A stretch of 64,000 nucleotides of DNA from Duganella sp. Root1480D1. GTDB lineage: Bacteria; Pseudomonadota; Gammaproteobacteria; Burkholderiales; Burkholderiaceae_D. Location: assembly GCF_001427305.1 (NCBI RefSeq), contig NZ_LMFZ01000034.1, positions 354,085-418,084 on the forward strand, in the 5' to 3' direction. The position numbers and the translations under genes were made by a program. Positions 51,565-61,889 of the stretch are shown here, in pieces; positions within the stretch are counted from its first letter, which is position 1; each line of letters begins with the position of its first letter. Below the pieces are notes generated by a model that was not told where the DNA came from, did no database searches, and saw nothing but the letters and a program-made list of their open reading frames with translations.

Positions 51565-52460
51565 GCAAGGGAACCAAACGCACCGGCACCATCATCGCAG
51601 CGCACGGCCGCCACTACCTGGCGGAAGCGGAAGGCCAGCGCCTGCAATGCGTCACGCGCGGCAAAAAGACCAATGTGGCGGTCGGCGATTTCGTCGACCT
51701 GACCCTGACCTCGCCCGACCAGGCGGTGATCGACAAGATCCAGGAGCGCAAGACGCTGCTGTACCGCTCCGACCAGTACAAATCCAAGCTGCTGGCCGCC
51801 AATGTGGACCAACTGTTCATCGTGGTTGCGACCGAACCAAGCTTCTCGGACGACCTGGTGTCGCGCGCCCTGGTGGCGGCGGAGGCGGCCGGCATCCACG
51901 TGCGCCTGCTGCTGAACAAGGTCGACGTGACCGACATGCTGGAGCACGCACGCAAGCGCCTGCAGGTGTATTCGGCCATGGGCTATGAAGTGATCGAAGT
52001 GTCGGCCACTGGCCAGCCGGAGCAGACCGACGCCGCCCTGGCGCCGCTGCTGCAGGGGCATTCCTCGATCCTGATCGGCCAGTCCGGCATGGGCAAGTCT
52101 TCCCTGATCAACATCCTGGTGCCGGACGCCGATATCGCCACCCGCGAGATCAGCGAGGCGCTCGATACCGGCAAGCACACCACCACCTTTACCCGCCTGT
52201 ACCACGTGGGCCCCGATTCGAGCGTGATCGATTCGCCGGGCTTCCAGGAGTTTGGGCTGTACCACCTGAGCGAAGGCATGCTGGAGCGCGCCTTCCGCGA
52301 TTTCCAGCCGTATCTTGGTAGCTGCCGCTTCTACAACTGCCGGCACCTGAGCGAGCCGCAATGCGCGGTGCTGGAGGCGGTCAACGAAGGCAAGATCGCG
52401 AAAATGCGGCATACGCTTTACGGCCAGTTGTTGCACGAGTCCTCGCAAACGCTTTATTGA
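51561..52460 (+). CDS. rsgA: Ribosome small-subunit-dependent GTPase RsgA
   Basis: A 299-aa circularly permuted GTPase that assists late 30S assembly. The G motifs appear in the permuted order G4 LLNKVDVTD, G1 GQSGMGKSSLIN and G3 DSPGFQEFG. An N-terminal OB fold precedes them and a zinc-binding C-terminus with CRFYNCRHLSEPQC follows. The start at 51561 overlaps the preceding stop. The histidine kinase gene begins 10 bp downstream and may be co-transcribed. Confidence 0.95.
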   Translation: MSKGTKRTGTIIAAHGRHYLAEAEGQRLQCVTRGKKTNVAVGDFVDLTLTSPDQAVIDKIQERKTLLYRSDQYKSKLLAANVDQLFIVVATEPSFSDDLVSRALVAAEAAGIHVRLLLNKVDVTDMLEHARKRLQVYSAMGYEVIEVSATGQPEQTDAALAPLLQGHSSILIGQSGMGKSSLINILVPDADIATREISEALDTGKHTTTFTRLYHVGPDSSVIDSPGFQEFGLYHLSEGMLERAFRDFQPYLGSCRFYNCRHLSEPQCAVLEAVNEGKIAKMRHTLYGQLLHESSQTLY

Positions 52461-52470
52461 CGGGACGCCA

Positions 52471-55305
52471 ATGCAGCTTCTGTTTGTCGATGACGATGCC
52501 GTTGCGCAGTGGGAGCTGGAGCTCCTGCCCTTGCGTGGCATTGCGCGGCTTCCGGTGCTGCTGCCCCTGGCCTGGCACCTGCGCCAGCGCGACGGCAAGC
52601 GTGCGCAGGAGCTGGCGCGCGAAGCGGCTGCCCTGCTGCCCTCGGCCCACCTGCCGGACGATGCGCGCGCTTCCCTGGAAGCGCGGCTGCAGCTGGTGGA
52701 CGGTGAAATCCGCTGGCTGCTGGGCGAACTCGATGTCGCCGCCAACCTGGCTTCGCGCGCATTGCAGGTGTTCGAAGCGCAGGAAGACAATACGGGCCGC
52801 GCCGACGCGCACTGGCTGAAAGCGTGGATCTCGGTCGACCGCGGCAACCACGGGCAGCGCGACGCCGAACTGGAAGCCTGCGCCAACGCGGCCCACGCGG
52901 CGGGCGATGAACAGCGTGCCGCCATTGCAGATGCAGTCCAGGCGCGCTGGGCAGCCTTGCGCGACCTGCACGCCGCCACCAAGCGCTGGGGTCTGCGTTT
53001 CGACCTGTCCCAGGACGTGCCGCCCAGCGTCGACTGCTGGATCAACGATTTCTTCGCCATTGCAGCCAGCCAGGCAGGCGACATCGGCAATTCGGCCGGC
53101 TTCTACATCCGCAGCTACGAAGCAGCGCTGGAAACCGGCCAGGTCCGCGCTGCCGCCACCGCCGCCACCAATATCGCGGAAAAGTTCTCGCAACTGAACG
53201 ATCACCACTCTGGCCTGGATTGGATGCAACGCGCCATGGAGCTGACCAAGCCGACCGGCTGGCCGCGCAGCATCGGCTCCTGCCTGGTGCACACGGCGGA
53301 CATCGTGCGCCGCCTGGGCCGGCTGGACGCAGCGGAAGAATTGCTGCGCGAAGCGCTGGTGATCCTGGCGCCGCAGGCCAATGGCAGAACCTACGCCATC
53401 GCCTTGCAGCACCTGGGGGAATTATGCCTGGACAAAAAAGATTATGGAGAGGCGCTGGACGCCTTCCAGCGCCTGTCGGAACGCGCCGAAGCGCTGCAAC
53501 AGGGCGACTTCAAGATCGTGGCCCTGCGCGGCCAGGCCCACGCCCTGTGCTTCCTCAATCGTTCACTGGAAGCGCTGGACATGGCGCTGCTGGCGGTGGA
53601 TCGCGCCGCCCGCCACCACAACGCCTTCCACCATATCGCGGCGCTGCGCGTGCTGGCCCTGATCCATGGCCAGCTCCAGTTGTCGGCGCCGCCCGGCATG
53701 CAGGCGCCGAACGCCCGCCTGCATTACCTGCACCAGGCGCTGGAGGCGGCGCAAACCATCCAGGGCTACACGGTGCCGGGCGACCTGTACGACGCGCTGG
53801 GTGCCGAATATGCGCGCCTGGGCGATTTTGCCCGGGCCTATGAAATGGCTACCGCCGCCAGCGCGGCGCGCGAAAAGACCCACACGCTGGAAGCCACCAG
53901 CCGCGCCATCGCCATGCAGGTGCACCACCAGACGGAGCAAGCGCGCGCGGAGGGCCTGCACCACCGCGAACTGGCCATGTCCGAAGCGCGCCGCGCCGAA
54001 GTGCTGCAGCAGACCAGCAAGCTGCTGGAGCGCCTGTCCGCCATCGGCCAGGAAATCACCACCCACCTCGATGCCGGCGCCGTATTCCAGGCACTGGACC
54101 GCCATGCCCACGCCCTGCTGTCGGCCAATACCTTCGCGGTCTACCTGGTCGATGCTTCCGGCCGCCAACTGGAGCGCGCCTTTGGCGTGGAAGCCGGACA
54201 AGCCCTGCCCCGCAACGCGATCCCGCTCGACCACCCCACCGCCTATACCGCGCAATGCCTGCGCGAGCGGCGCGAGGTCTATATCGACCAGGTACCGTCC
54301 GAGCGCGACAGCCTGGTCACGCCCGGCACGGCAGCCAGCCGCAGCGCATTGTATGTGCCGCTGCTGGTGGGCGAACGCGCGCTGGGCGTGATGACGGCGC
54401 AAGCCATGCATGCCAATGCCTATGGTGAACGGGAGCGCCTGATCTTCCGTACCCTGTGCGCCTACGGCGCCATCGCCCTCGACAACGCACTGGCCTATAT
54501 GCAGCTGCAGGAAGCGCAGTCGCAACTGGTGTCGCAGCAAAAGCTGGCCGCCCTCGGCGCGCTGATGGCCGGCGTGGCGCATGAACTGAATACGCCGATC
54601 GGCAACAGCCTGCTGATTGCCAGCACGCTGGAACAGAAAACCACCGAGCTGGAAGAGGTCATCAACGGCCGTGGCCTGCGCAAGTCGGAACTGCTGACCT
54701 TCATCGACGATGCGCGCAAGGCGTCCACCCTGGTAATGCGCGGGCTGCATAGCGCGGCCGACCTGGTTTCGAGCTTCAAGCAGGTGGCGGTCGACCGCAC
54801 CACCGAGCAGCGGCGCATCTTCAACCTGCACCAGGTGACGCACGAGGTGGTGGCGACTGTAATGAACCGCATCCGCAAGGACGGCCACTCGATGGAGTTC
54901 GAGGTGCCGGAGATGGTCATGCTGGACAGCTATCCAGGCCCCTTCGGCCAGGTCATCACCAATTTGATCAACAACGCCCTGCTGCATGCCTTCGACGGCC
55001 GCCAAGGCGGCCAACTGCGCCTGGTGGCCACGACGCCGGCGCAAGGCCGCGTGCTGATATCATTCAGTGACGACGGCGGCGGCATCGCGCCGGAGAACCT
55101 GACGCGCATTTTCGACCCGTTTTTCACCACCAAACTGGGGCAAGGCGGCTCGGGACTGGGGTTATCAATCAGTTACAACATCGTCACGTCCCTGCTGGGC
55201 GGCCAGATCGCCGTCGACAGCGGCAACGCAGGCACCACCTTCACCCTGGACCTGCCGTTATCAGCGCCAAGGCATGACCCCGAACGCCCGGCCACGATTT
55301 ATTGA
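52471..55305 (+). CDS. TPR-GAF sensor histidine kinase
   Basis: A 944-aa soluble kinase with no membrane span. About residues 60-470 form TPR-like helical repeats (RLGRLDAAEELLREALVILA among others). A GAF domain follows at about 530-690 with TVGVEAGQALP-like pocket sequence and YVPLLVGERALGVMTAQA. The dimerisation helix has the phosphorylated His in GVAHELNTPIGN (about residue 704), and the ATPase shows NLINNALLHAF (N box), SDDGGGIAPENL and FDPFFTTKLGQGGSGLGLSI. No response regulator is adjacent. The MQLLFVDDDA start only resembles a receiver. Signal unknown. Confidence 0.88.
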   Translation: MQLLFVDDDAVAQWELELLPLRGIARLPVLLPLAWHLRQRDGKRAQELAREAAALLPSAHLPDDARASLEARLQLVDGEIRWLLGELDVAANLASRALQVFEAQEDNTGRADAHWLKAWISVDRGNHGQRDAELEACANAAHAAGDEQRAAIADAVQARWAALRDLHAATKRWGLRFDLSQDVPPSVDCWINDFFAIAASQAGDIGNSAGFYIRSYEAALETGQVRAAATAATNIAEKFSQLNDHHSGLDWMQRAMELTKPTGWPRSIGSCLVHTADIVRRLGRLDAAEELLREALVILAPQANGRTYAIALQHLGELCLDKKDYGEALDAFQRLSERAEALQQGDFKIVALRGQAHALCFLNRSLEALDMALLAVDRAARHHNAFHHIAALRVLALIHGQLQLSAPPGMQAPNARLHYLHQALEAAQTIQGYTVPGDLYDALGAEYARLGDFARAYEMATAASAAREKTHTLEATSRAIAMQVHHQTEQARAEGLHHRELAMSEARRAEVLQQTSKLLERLSAIGQEITTHLDAGAVFQALDRHAHALLSANTFAVYLVDASGRQLERAFGVEAGQALPRNAIPLDHPTAYTAQCLRERREVYIDQVPSERDSLVTPGTAASRSALYVPLLVGERALGVMTAQAMHANAYGERERLIFRTLCAYGAIALDNALAYMQLQEAQSQLVSQQKLAALGALMAGVAHELNTPIGNSLLIASTLEQKTTELEEVINGRGLRKSELLTFIDDARKASTLVMRGLHSAADLVSSFKQVAVDRTTEQRRIFNLHQVTHEVVATVMNRIRKDGHSMEFEVPEMVMLDSYPGPFGQVITNLINNALLHAFDGRQGGQLRLVATTPAQGRVLISFSDDGGGIAPENLTRIFDPFFTTKLGQGGSGLGLSISYNIVTSLLGGQIAVDSGNAGTTFTLDLPLSAPRHDPERPATIY

Positions 55306-55313
55306 AATGCCCG

Positions 55314-55319
55314 TATAAT
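55314..55319 (+). promoter_or_regulatory. Candidate -10 box of argFG
   Basis: A consensus TATAAT lies 31 bp upstream of the argF start and just after the kinase gene; no good -35 box at 16-18 bp is evident, so an activator or extended contacts may be needed. Confidence 0.35.
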
Positions 55320-55350
55320 CTTTAGTCCACCGCAGCAAAACTTAGCAAAG

Positions 55351-56292
55351 ATGTCTATACCACCTAACAGCATCAAGCACTATCTCCAGTTCAATGACCT
55401 GAGCCTGGAGGAGTACGAATATGTGATCGCCCGCGCGGCGGAAATCAAGCGCAAGTTCAAAGCCTACGAGATTTACCATCCCCTGGTCGACCGTACCCTG
55501 GTCATGGTGTTCGACAAGAATTCGACCCGTACCCGCCTGTCCTTCGAGGCCGGCATGCACCAGCTGGGCGGCGCTGCGATCTACCTGAATACCCGCGATT
55601 CCCAACTGGGCCGCGGCGAGCCGGTGGAAGACGCGGGCCAGGTCATGTCCCGCATGTGCGACATCATCATGGTGCGCACCTTCGGCCAGGACATCATCGA
55701 GCGTTTCGCTGCCCATTCGCGCGTGCCGGTGATTAACGGCCTGACCAACGAACACCATCCGTGCCAGGTATTTGCCGATATCTTCACCTATATCGAGCAT
55801 CGCGGCTCGATCAAGGGCAAGGTGGTGGCCTGGGTGGGCGACGCCAACAATATGCTGTACTCCTGGCTGCAGGCGGCCGAAGTCTTCGGCTTCCACGTCA
55901 ATGTCTCGACGCCGCACGGCTACGACATGGACATGTCGCTGGTGTCGACCGACCGCTACACCTTCTTCGCCAACCCGTCCGACGCCTGCGAAGGCGCGGA
56001 CCTGGTCAACACCGACGTCTGGACCTCGATGGGCTACGAAGAAGAAAACGCAGCCCGCCTGAAGGCCTTCGACGGCTGGATCGTCGATTCGGCCAAGATG
56101 TCCCGCGCCAAGCCGGACGCCCTGTTCATGCACTGCCTGCCGGCCCACCGCGGCGAAGAAGTGGCCGCTGAAGTCATCGACGGCCCGCAATCCGTGGTCT
56201 GGGACGAAGCCGAGAACCGCCTGCACGTGCAGAAGGCACTGATCGAATATCTCTTGCTCGGCAAGATCGACAACGAAAACCCAACTGACTGA
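55351..56292 (+). CDS. argF: Ornithine carbamoyltransferase
   Basis: A 313-aa enzyme joining ornithine and carbamoyl phosphate to citrulline in arginine synthesis. The carbamoyl-phosphate site is FDKNSTRTRLSFEAGMHQLG (STRTR), with HPCQ near residue 135, the ornithine site DVWTSMG, and the catalytic HCLPAHRG near residue 260. It is followed by argG seven bp after the stop, an arginine biosynthetic pair. Confidence 0.96.
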   Translation: MSIPPNSIKHYLQFNDLSLEEYEYVIARAAEIKRKFKAYEIYHPLVDRTLVMVFDKNSTRTRLSFEAGMHQLGGAAIYLNTRDSQLGRGEPVEDAGQVMSRMCDIIMVRTFGQDIIERFAAHSRVPVINGLTNEHHPCQVFADIFTYIEHRGSIKGKVVAWVGDANNMLYSWLQAAEVFGFHVNVSTPHGYDMDMSLVSTDRYTFFANPSDACEGADLVNTDVWTSMGYEEENAARLKAFDGWIVDSAKMSRAKPDALFMHCLPAHRGEEVAAEVIDGPQSVVWDEAENRLHVQKALIEYLLLGKIDNENPTD

Positions 56293-56299
56293 GAAAACC

Positions 56300-57532
<1,233 letters not shown>

Positions 57533-57552
57533 TCACTGATCCCGCTTTATCG

Positions 57553-57584
57553 ATCGGGCCGCACATGCGGCCCGATTTTTTTTT
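57553..57584 (+). terminator. Rho-independent terminator of argFG
   Basis: ATCGGGCCGCA/TGCGGCCCGAT forms an 11-bp stem followed by nine T residues. Confidence 0.93.
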
Positions 57585-57589
57585 GCCCG

Positions 57590-60500
57590 CTAGGTGTACT
57601 CACGTGCCATGGCGTGATGGCGAAACGCCTCCCGGATGTGGCGCCGCATGGATTCATCATTCCATGGCTTGGTAAAGAAGCGGAACACCGCACCGTGATT
57701 GATGGCATCCAGCGCCGATTCCAGTTCGGCATAGCCGGACAACATCAGGCGAACCGTGTCAGGGTACATATCCCTTGCGCGGCCAAGGAATTCCGTCCCG
57801 CTCATGCCGGGCATCTTCTGGTCGGAAATAATCACGTGCACGTCATGCAAGGCCAGCAGCTCGAGCGCTTCTTCCGCATTTTCCGCCGTCAGGATGCGAT
57901 AGCCCTCCCCATACAGCTCGCGTTGCAGTGCGCGCACGATGCTGGCTTCGTCGTCGACGATCAACAGGGTCTTCTGCCCTTCCTCGGCGTCTTGTCCGCC
58001 AAGTGCGGCCGGCGCCTCCAGGAAAGCCTCGAAGCCGGCCGCCGGCAAGGGCTTGCTGAGGAAATAGCCCTGCACCAGCTCGCACTCCTGCTTGCGCAGG
58101 TATTGCAACTGCGCGTCGGTTTCCACGCCTTCTGCAATCACCGTCAGGCGCAGGTGGTGGGCCAGGCCGATAATCGCATTGCAGATCGCCGCGTCGTCCG
58201 GAACGCGGGTGATGTCACGTACAAATGACTGGTCGATTTTCAGGTAATCGACCGGGAAGCGTTTCAAGTAGCTAAGCGAGGAATAACCGGTGCCGAAATC
58301 GTCCAGCGAGATCCCGATGCCCAGCGCCTTCAACGAACGCAGGGTTTCGACCGCCGCCTCCACATCGTGCATGATCGCGCTCTCGGTGATTTCCAGGTGC
58401 AGCAACCTGGCTTCCAGCCGGTAGCTGGCCAGTATCTCGCCTACCAGTTCCGCCAGCCCGCCGTGGCGAAACTGGCGAGCTGACAGGTTGACTGCGACAG
58501 GCGGCACCGGCACCCCGGCATCGAGCCAGCGGCGCAATTGCGCGCACACATCGCGCAGCACCCACTCGCCTAGGGGCAGGATCAGCCCAGTGTCCTCCGC
58601 CAAGGGAATGAACTCCGCCGGCGAGATCATGCCCTGGCCTGGGTGCCGCCAGCGCACCAGCGCTTCAGCGCCCTTCACCCCGCCTGTGGCAAGGCTGACC
58701 TGCGGCTGGTAATACACTTCGAATTCGCCGTGCTTGAGGGCGTGCCGCAGGTCCGCCTCCATCGCGAAGCGTGCAGCCATGCGCGCATTCATCTCTGGGG
58801 CATAGAACCTGAAATTTGAGCTACCCAGGACCTTGGCGTCATACATCGCCAGGTCGGCATTGCGCATCATGGCTTGCGCATCCTCGGCATCGTCCGGGAA
58901 GATGCTGATGCCGATCGCGGCAGAGGGAATCAGCTCGTGGCCCTTGACCACCAGGGGATGTGCCAGCGATTCGACAATCTTCCTGGCGACAGCTTCCGCA
59001 TCGGAGGCCAACTGGATGTTCTTCATGATCACCACGAATTCATCCCCGCCCACGCGCGCCACCGTGTCCGATGCGCGAATTGCGCGTTCCAGCCGCCGTG
59101 CCACTTCCACCAGCAATTGGTCGCCGGCGGCATGGCCCAGCGTATCGTTCACGACCTTGAAGCGATTCAGGTCGATGAACATCGTGACCAGTTTGCTGTA
59201 GTTGCGCCGGGCATCGTCGACGGACTGCGCGACCCGCGCTTCCAAAGTAAAGCGGTTGGCAAGGCCGGTCAGTGAGTCGAAATTGGCCTGACGCTCCAGT
59301 TCCAGTTCGAAGCACTTGCGCTGTACCGACTCGCGCAAACTGGCGATGCCGACAGCCAGGTCACCTGCCAACTGCCGAAGCACCCGCACCTCCTCGGCAT
59401 CGAACATGGATTCCTGTCCGGCGTAAATCGCCAGCACGCCAAGCATCCGTTCGCGCGCCTGCAACGCCAGGGCAATGCCGTTACCGAATATGACGACCGA
59501 GGTGCCTTGCTGCAGCGTTTCCACCACAGCGAGCAGTTGCACGGGATCGATCGAATCCAGGCCTGATCCGGCATATGCTGCCGGCTCGCTCATGTTCGGG
59601 AAAACGACCAGCGCCAGCCGGTAGCCGCCGCTATCGGCGATATGGCGGCATAGCGCTTCCAGCAGTTCCGGCTCGTTGGCAGCACGTACCAGGGTTTCAT
59701 TACATAGCGAGAGCACGCGCAAGGCGCGGTTCAGCCTTTGCAGTTCTTCTTCATTGCGGCGCCGGGCTTGCTCAGCGCCCTGCAGTCCCGCCGCCATGCG
59801 GTTCATCGACTGGATCAAGACGCTGAAGTCCCTGCCTGGTTCGGTCAGCAGGCGTGCCGACAGGTCGCCCACTTCGAGGCGACGCGCAAAACCCACGCAC
59901 GCTTCCAGCGAATCGGTCACATTGCGCAGGATGAAGCTGGCGATGATCACTGCAATCAACGTCGCGACTATGGTCGTGGCCACAAAGGTCAGCATGGTGT
60001 CCTGGCCACGCTGGTTCAGGGCGGCGATGGTGGCAAGCTCCTGGTTGTCGGTGTTGGCCCGCAGGCGTTCCAGCATGGGCTCCACCGTGTGCACAGCATT
60101 CAGGTAAGCGTTCGAATCGGTTTCGATTTGCTGCGCGACGTCTGCGTACTGGCGGAACAGCGTTCGGTAGGCATCCAGCAGGCCAATTACCCGATTGCGC
60201 GAACGCTCCGGCAGCGGGCTTTGGACGATCGAATCCCTCAGTTGCGTGGCGTGATCGCGGAATCTGTTCACATATACGACACTGCCGCGCATGATGAAGT
60301 CTTTCTCCGCCCGGCGCAGTTGCAGCAGCTGAATGGTCCAACTGGCCGGCATGCCGCCTGCAAACCGGTCTTCCAGCTCGTGGGCCTGCTGCCGCATTTG
60401 CGCTTCCAGGCCGCTGTCGCGCCGCCCCAACTGCTCGTAGCTCTTGACGACACGCAGCAGTCCCTCTTCGTATTCGCCGCAGATCCGTTCGATCATGCTG

Positions 60501-60895
60501 GCCTGTTCGCGCTCGCCGGCGTTGTCGGTCAGGCTGCGCACCATGCGCATATTGTCGCGCACACCGGCAAGGGATGCCTGCAGCAAAGTCACATAACGCG
60601 AGCGCGCTTCTTCATATCCATACTCACGCACCTTGAGCAGGAAGTCTTTTTCATTGCGCCGGGCCTTGAGCATCAGGGCGCTGCTTTGCAGGCTGTATTC
60701 GGAAATGCGCCGGTCATGGGCCAGGTAGCGCCTGACGGACTCCAGCGCCTCGCGGTGGCTGATAATCGACACCGCGCCGGCGACCAGCATCAGGGCCGTC
60801 AACGCCGAAAAACCGATGAAGAGTTTCGCGCGCAGGCTAAGCAGGTCGAAATAGCGCAGTATCGGCATATCAGTCGAGGTAGGGAACGAAGTCAT
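57590..60895 (-). CDS. Membrane sensor GAF-GGDEF-EAL protein with C-terminal receiver
   Basis: A protein of about 1101 aa for c-di-GMP synthesis and/or breakdown. From the N-terminus: a span (about 20-42), a periplasmic sensor of about 240 residues, a second span, HAMP (about 315-370), a GAF domain, GGDEF with RVGGDEFVVI and an I-site RASD five residues before it, and EAL with EALVRWRHPG, NLSARQF, SLDDFGTGYSSLSYLKRF and AEGVET. The end is a CheY-like receiver with KTLLIVDDE, SDQKMPG (phospho-Asp) and FFTKPW. All catalytic residues look intact. The start at 60895 overlaps the PstS-like gene by 26 bp; an alternative ATG at 60868 avoids overlap. A receiver after EAL is uncommon. Confidence 0.9.
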   Translation of the reverse strand: MTSFPTSTDMPILRYFDLLSLRAKLFIGFSALTALMLVAGAVSIISHREALESVRRYLAHDRRISEYSLQSSALMLKARRNEKDFLLKVREYGYEEARSRYVTLLQASLAGVRDNMRMVRSLTDNAGEREQASMIERICGEYEEGLLRVVKSYEQLGRRDSGLEAQMRQQAHELEDRFAGGMPASWTIQLLQLRRAEKDFIMRGSVVYVNRFRDHATQLRDSIVQSPLPERSRNRVIGLLDAYRTLFRQYADVAQQIETDSNAYLNAVHTVEPMLERLRANTDNQELATIAALNQRGQDTMLTFVATTIVATLIAVIIASFILRNVTDSLEACVGFARRLEVGDLSARLLTEPGRDFSVLIQSMNRMAAGLQGAEQARRRNEEELQRLNRALRVLSLCNETLVRAANEPELLEALCRHIADSGGYRLALVVFPNMSEPAAYAGSGLDSIDPVQLLAVVETLQQGTSVVIFGNGIALALQARERMLGVLAIYAGQESMFDAEEVRVLRQLAGDLAVGIASLRESVQRKCFELELERQANFDSLTGLANRFTLEARVAQSVDDARRNYSKLVTMFIDLNRFKVVNDTLGHAAGDQLLVEVARRLERAIRASDTVARVGGDEFVVIMKNIQLASDAEAVARKIVESLAHPLVVKGHELIPSAAIGISIFPDDAEDAQAMMRNADLAMYDAKVLGSSNFRFYAPEMNARMAARFAMEADLRHALKHGEFEVYYQPQVSLATGGVKGAEALVRWRHPGQGMISPAEFIPLAEDTGLILPLGEWVLRDVCAQLRRWLDAGVPVPPVAVNLSARQFRHGGLAELVGEILASYRLEARLLHLEITESAIMHDVEAAVETLRSLKALGIGISLDDFGTGYSSLSYLKRFPVDYLKIDQSFVRDITRVPDDAAICNAIIGLAHHLRLTVIAEGVETDAQLQYLRKQECELVQGYFLSKPLPAAGFEAFLEAPAALGGQDAEEGQKTLLIVDDEASIVRALQRELYGEGYRILTAENAEEALELLALHDVHVIISDQKMPGMSGTEFLGRARDMYPDTVRLMLSGYAELESALDAINHGAVFRFFTKPWNDESMRRHIREAFRHHAMAREYT

Positions 60896-61715
60896 GGGCG
60901 ACCACCAGGTCCGATACCTGGGATGATGCCGCAAACTCAATGAATAGCTTGGTCAGGCCTGACGGGGTACCTTTGGTGACCAGGGTCAGTGGCCGGGCAA
61001 TCGGGTAATCGCCGCTGCGAATGGAACGGCTGGTGGCCGGGATGCCCTCAATCGGCAGCAGCTTCAGGGGTGCGCCCTTCACTGCGTTGCGCTCGGCCTC
61101 CCCCACCGACATGTAGAGGATGGCGTTCGGATGCTGGAGGAGCATGCCGATCCGTTCCACGTTGTCGCCGGCAGTCAGTTGGCTCTTCAGGTCCTGGTAG
61201 CGCAACTGGAAGTAATGGGTGAACAGTTCCGACGAACTGCGCTTCTCCTCCGATTTGATGACCGCAATCGGCGCTGCCTTGCCTCCGACCTGCTTCCAGT
61301 TGTTTATCTTGCCGGTATAGATATCGGCAACCTGCCTGAGCGTGAGGGCGTTTACCGGGTTGGAGCCGTGAATCACCACGGCGACGCCATCGCGGCCAAT
61401 CGGCAAGGTGTACAAGTCCTTGTCCGCCTCGCCCAAGGCGCGCGAGACCATGCCTATGTTGACGTTGCCGGCTCGGGCATCTTGCAGGCCGCGGCCGGAA
61501 CCTCCCGCTTCCACGCTGATGTCGACCTGCGGATAGCGCGCGTGGAAGCGTTGCGCGATAGCCGTTACCAGCGGAGCCATGGTGCTGGATCCTGCAATGC
61601 GCAACTGGCCAGTCTGGACGTCCCTGCTGTGGACCGGATTCGACTGGGCGCGGGAGCCCGTTACCATGCAAAGCGCCGCCAGTGCGCAGGCCAGAACTGC
61701 CGTCCAGGATCTCAT
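60870..61715 (-). CDS. PstS-like periplasmic phosphate-binding protein
   Basis: A 281-aa exported solute-binding protein. CTGGAGG six bases before the ATG fixes the start at 61715, and residues 1-23 are the signal peptide. The phosphate-pocket motifs are AGSSTMAPLVTAIAQRF, VEAGGSGRGLQDARAGNVNI and GVAVVIHGSNPV. No pstC, pstA or pstB gene is nearby, and the gene is coupled to the GGDEF-EAL-receiver gene, so a sensory rather than a transport role is inferred, with the periplasmic protein reporting to the membrane protein. Confidence 0.85.
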   Translation of the reverse strand: MRSWTAVLACALAALCMVTGSRAQSNPVHSRDVQTGQLRIAGSSTMAPLVTAIAQRFHARYPQVDISVEAGGSGRGLQDARAGNVNIGMVSRALGEADKDLYTLPIGRDGVAVVIHGSNPVNALTLRQVADIYTGKINNWKQVGGKAAPIAVIKSEEKRSSSELFTHYFQLRYQDLKSQLTAGDNVERIGMLLQHPNAILYMSVGEAERNAVKGAPLKLLPIEGIPATSRSIRSGDYPIARPLTLVTKGTPSGLTKLFIEFAASSQVSDLVVAHDFVPYLD

Positions 61716-61889
61716 CACGCACCTCCAGGGGGACCGAGTTACAGGATATCGTAACAACTCTTGCGGGGCCTGCAAAGGAAGCGGCAGCGGCGAATCAACT
61801 TGCAATATGCAGGTTATCACCTGGATTACTTTGCGCCCCCTATGCTTTTTTGCTACATTCGCTTGAAAGTCAACACCGGGAGCCCGTGC

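Noticed and set aside
52471..52560. Receiver domain at the start of the TPR-GAF kinase (MQLLFVDDDA)
   Set aside because: After the first strand no phospho-acceptor Asp or later Thr/Lys motif follows; the sequence turns into helical repeats.
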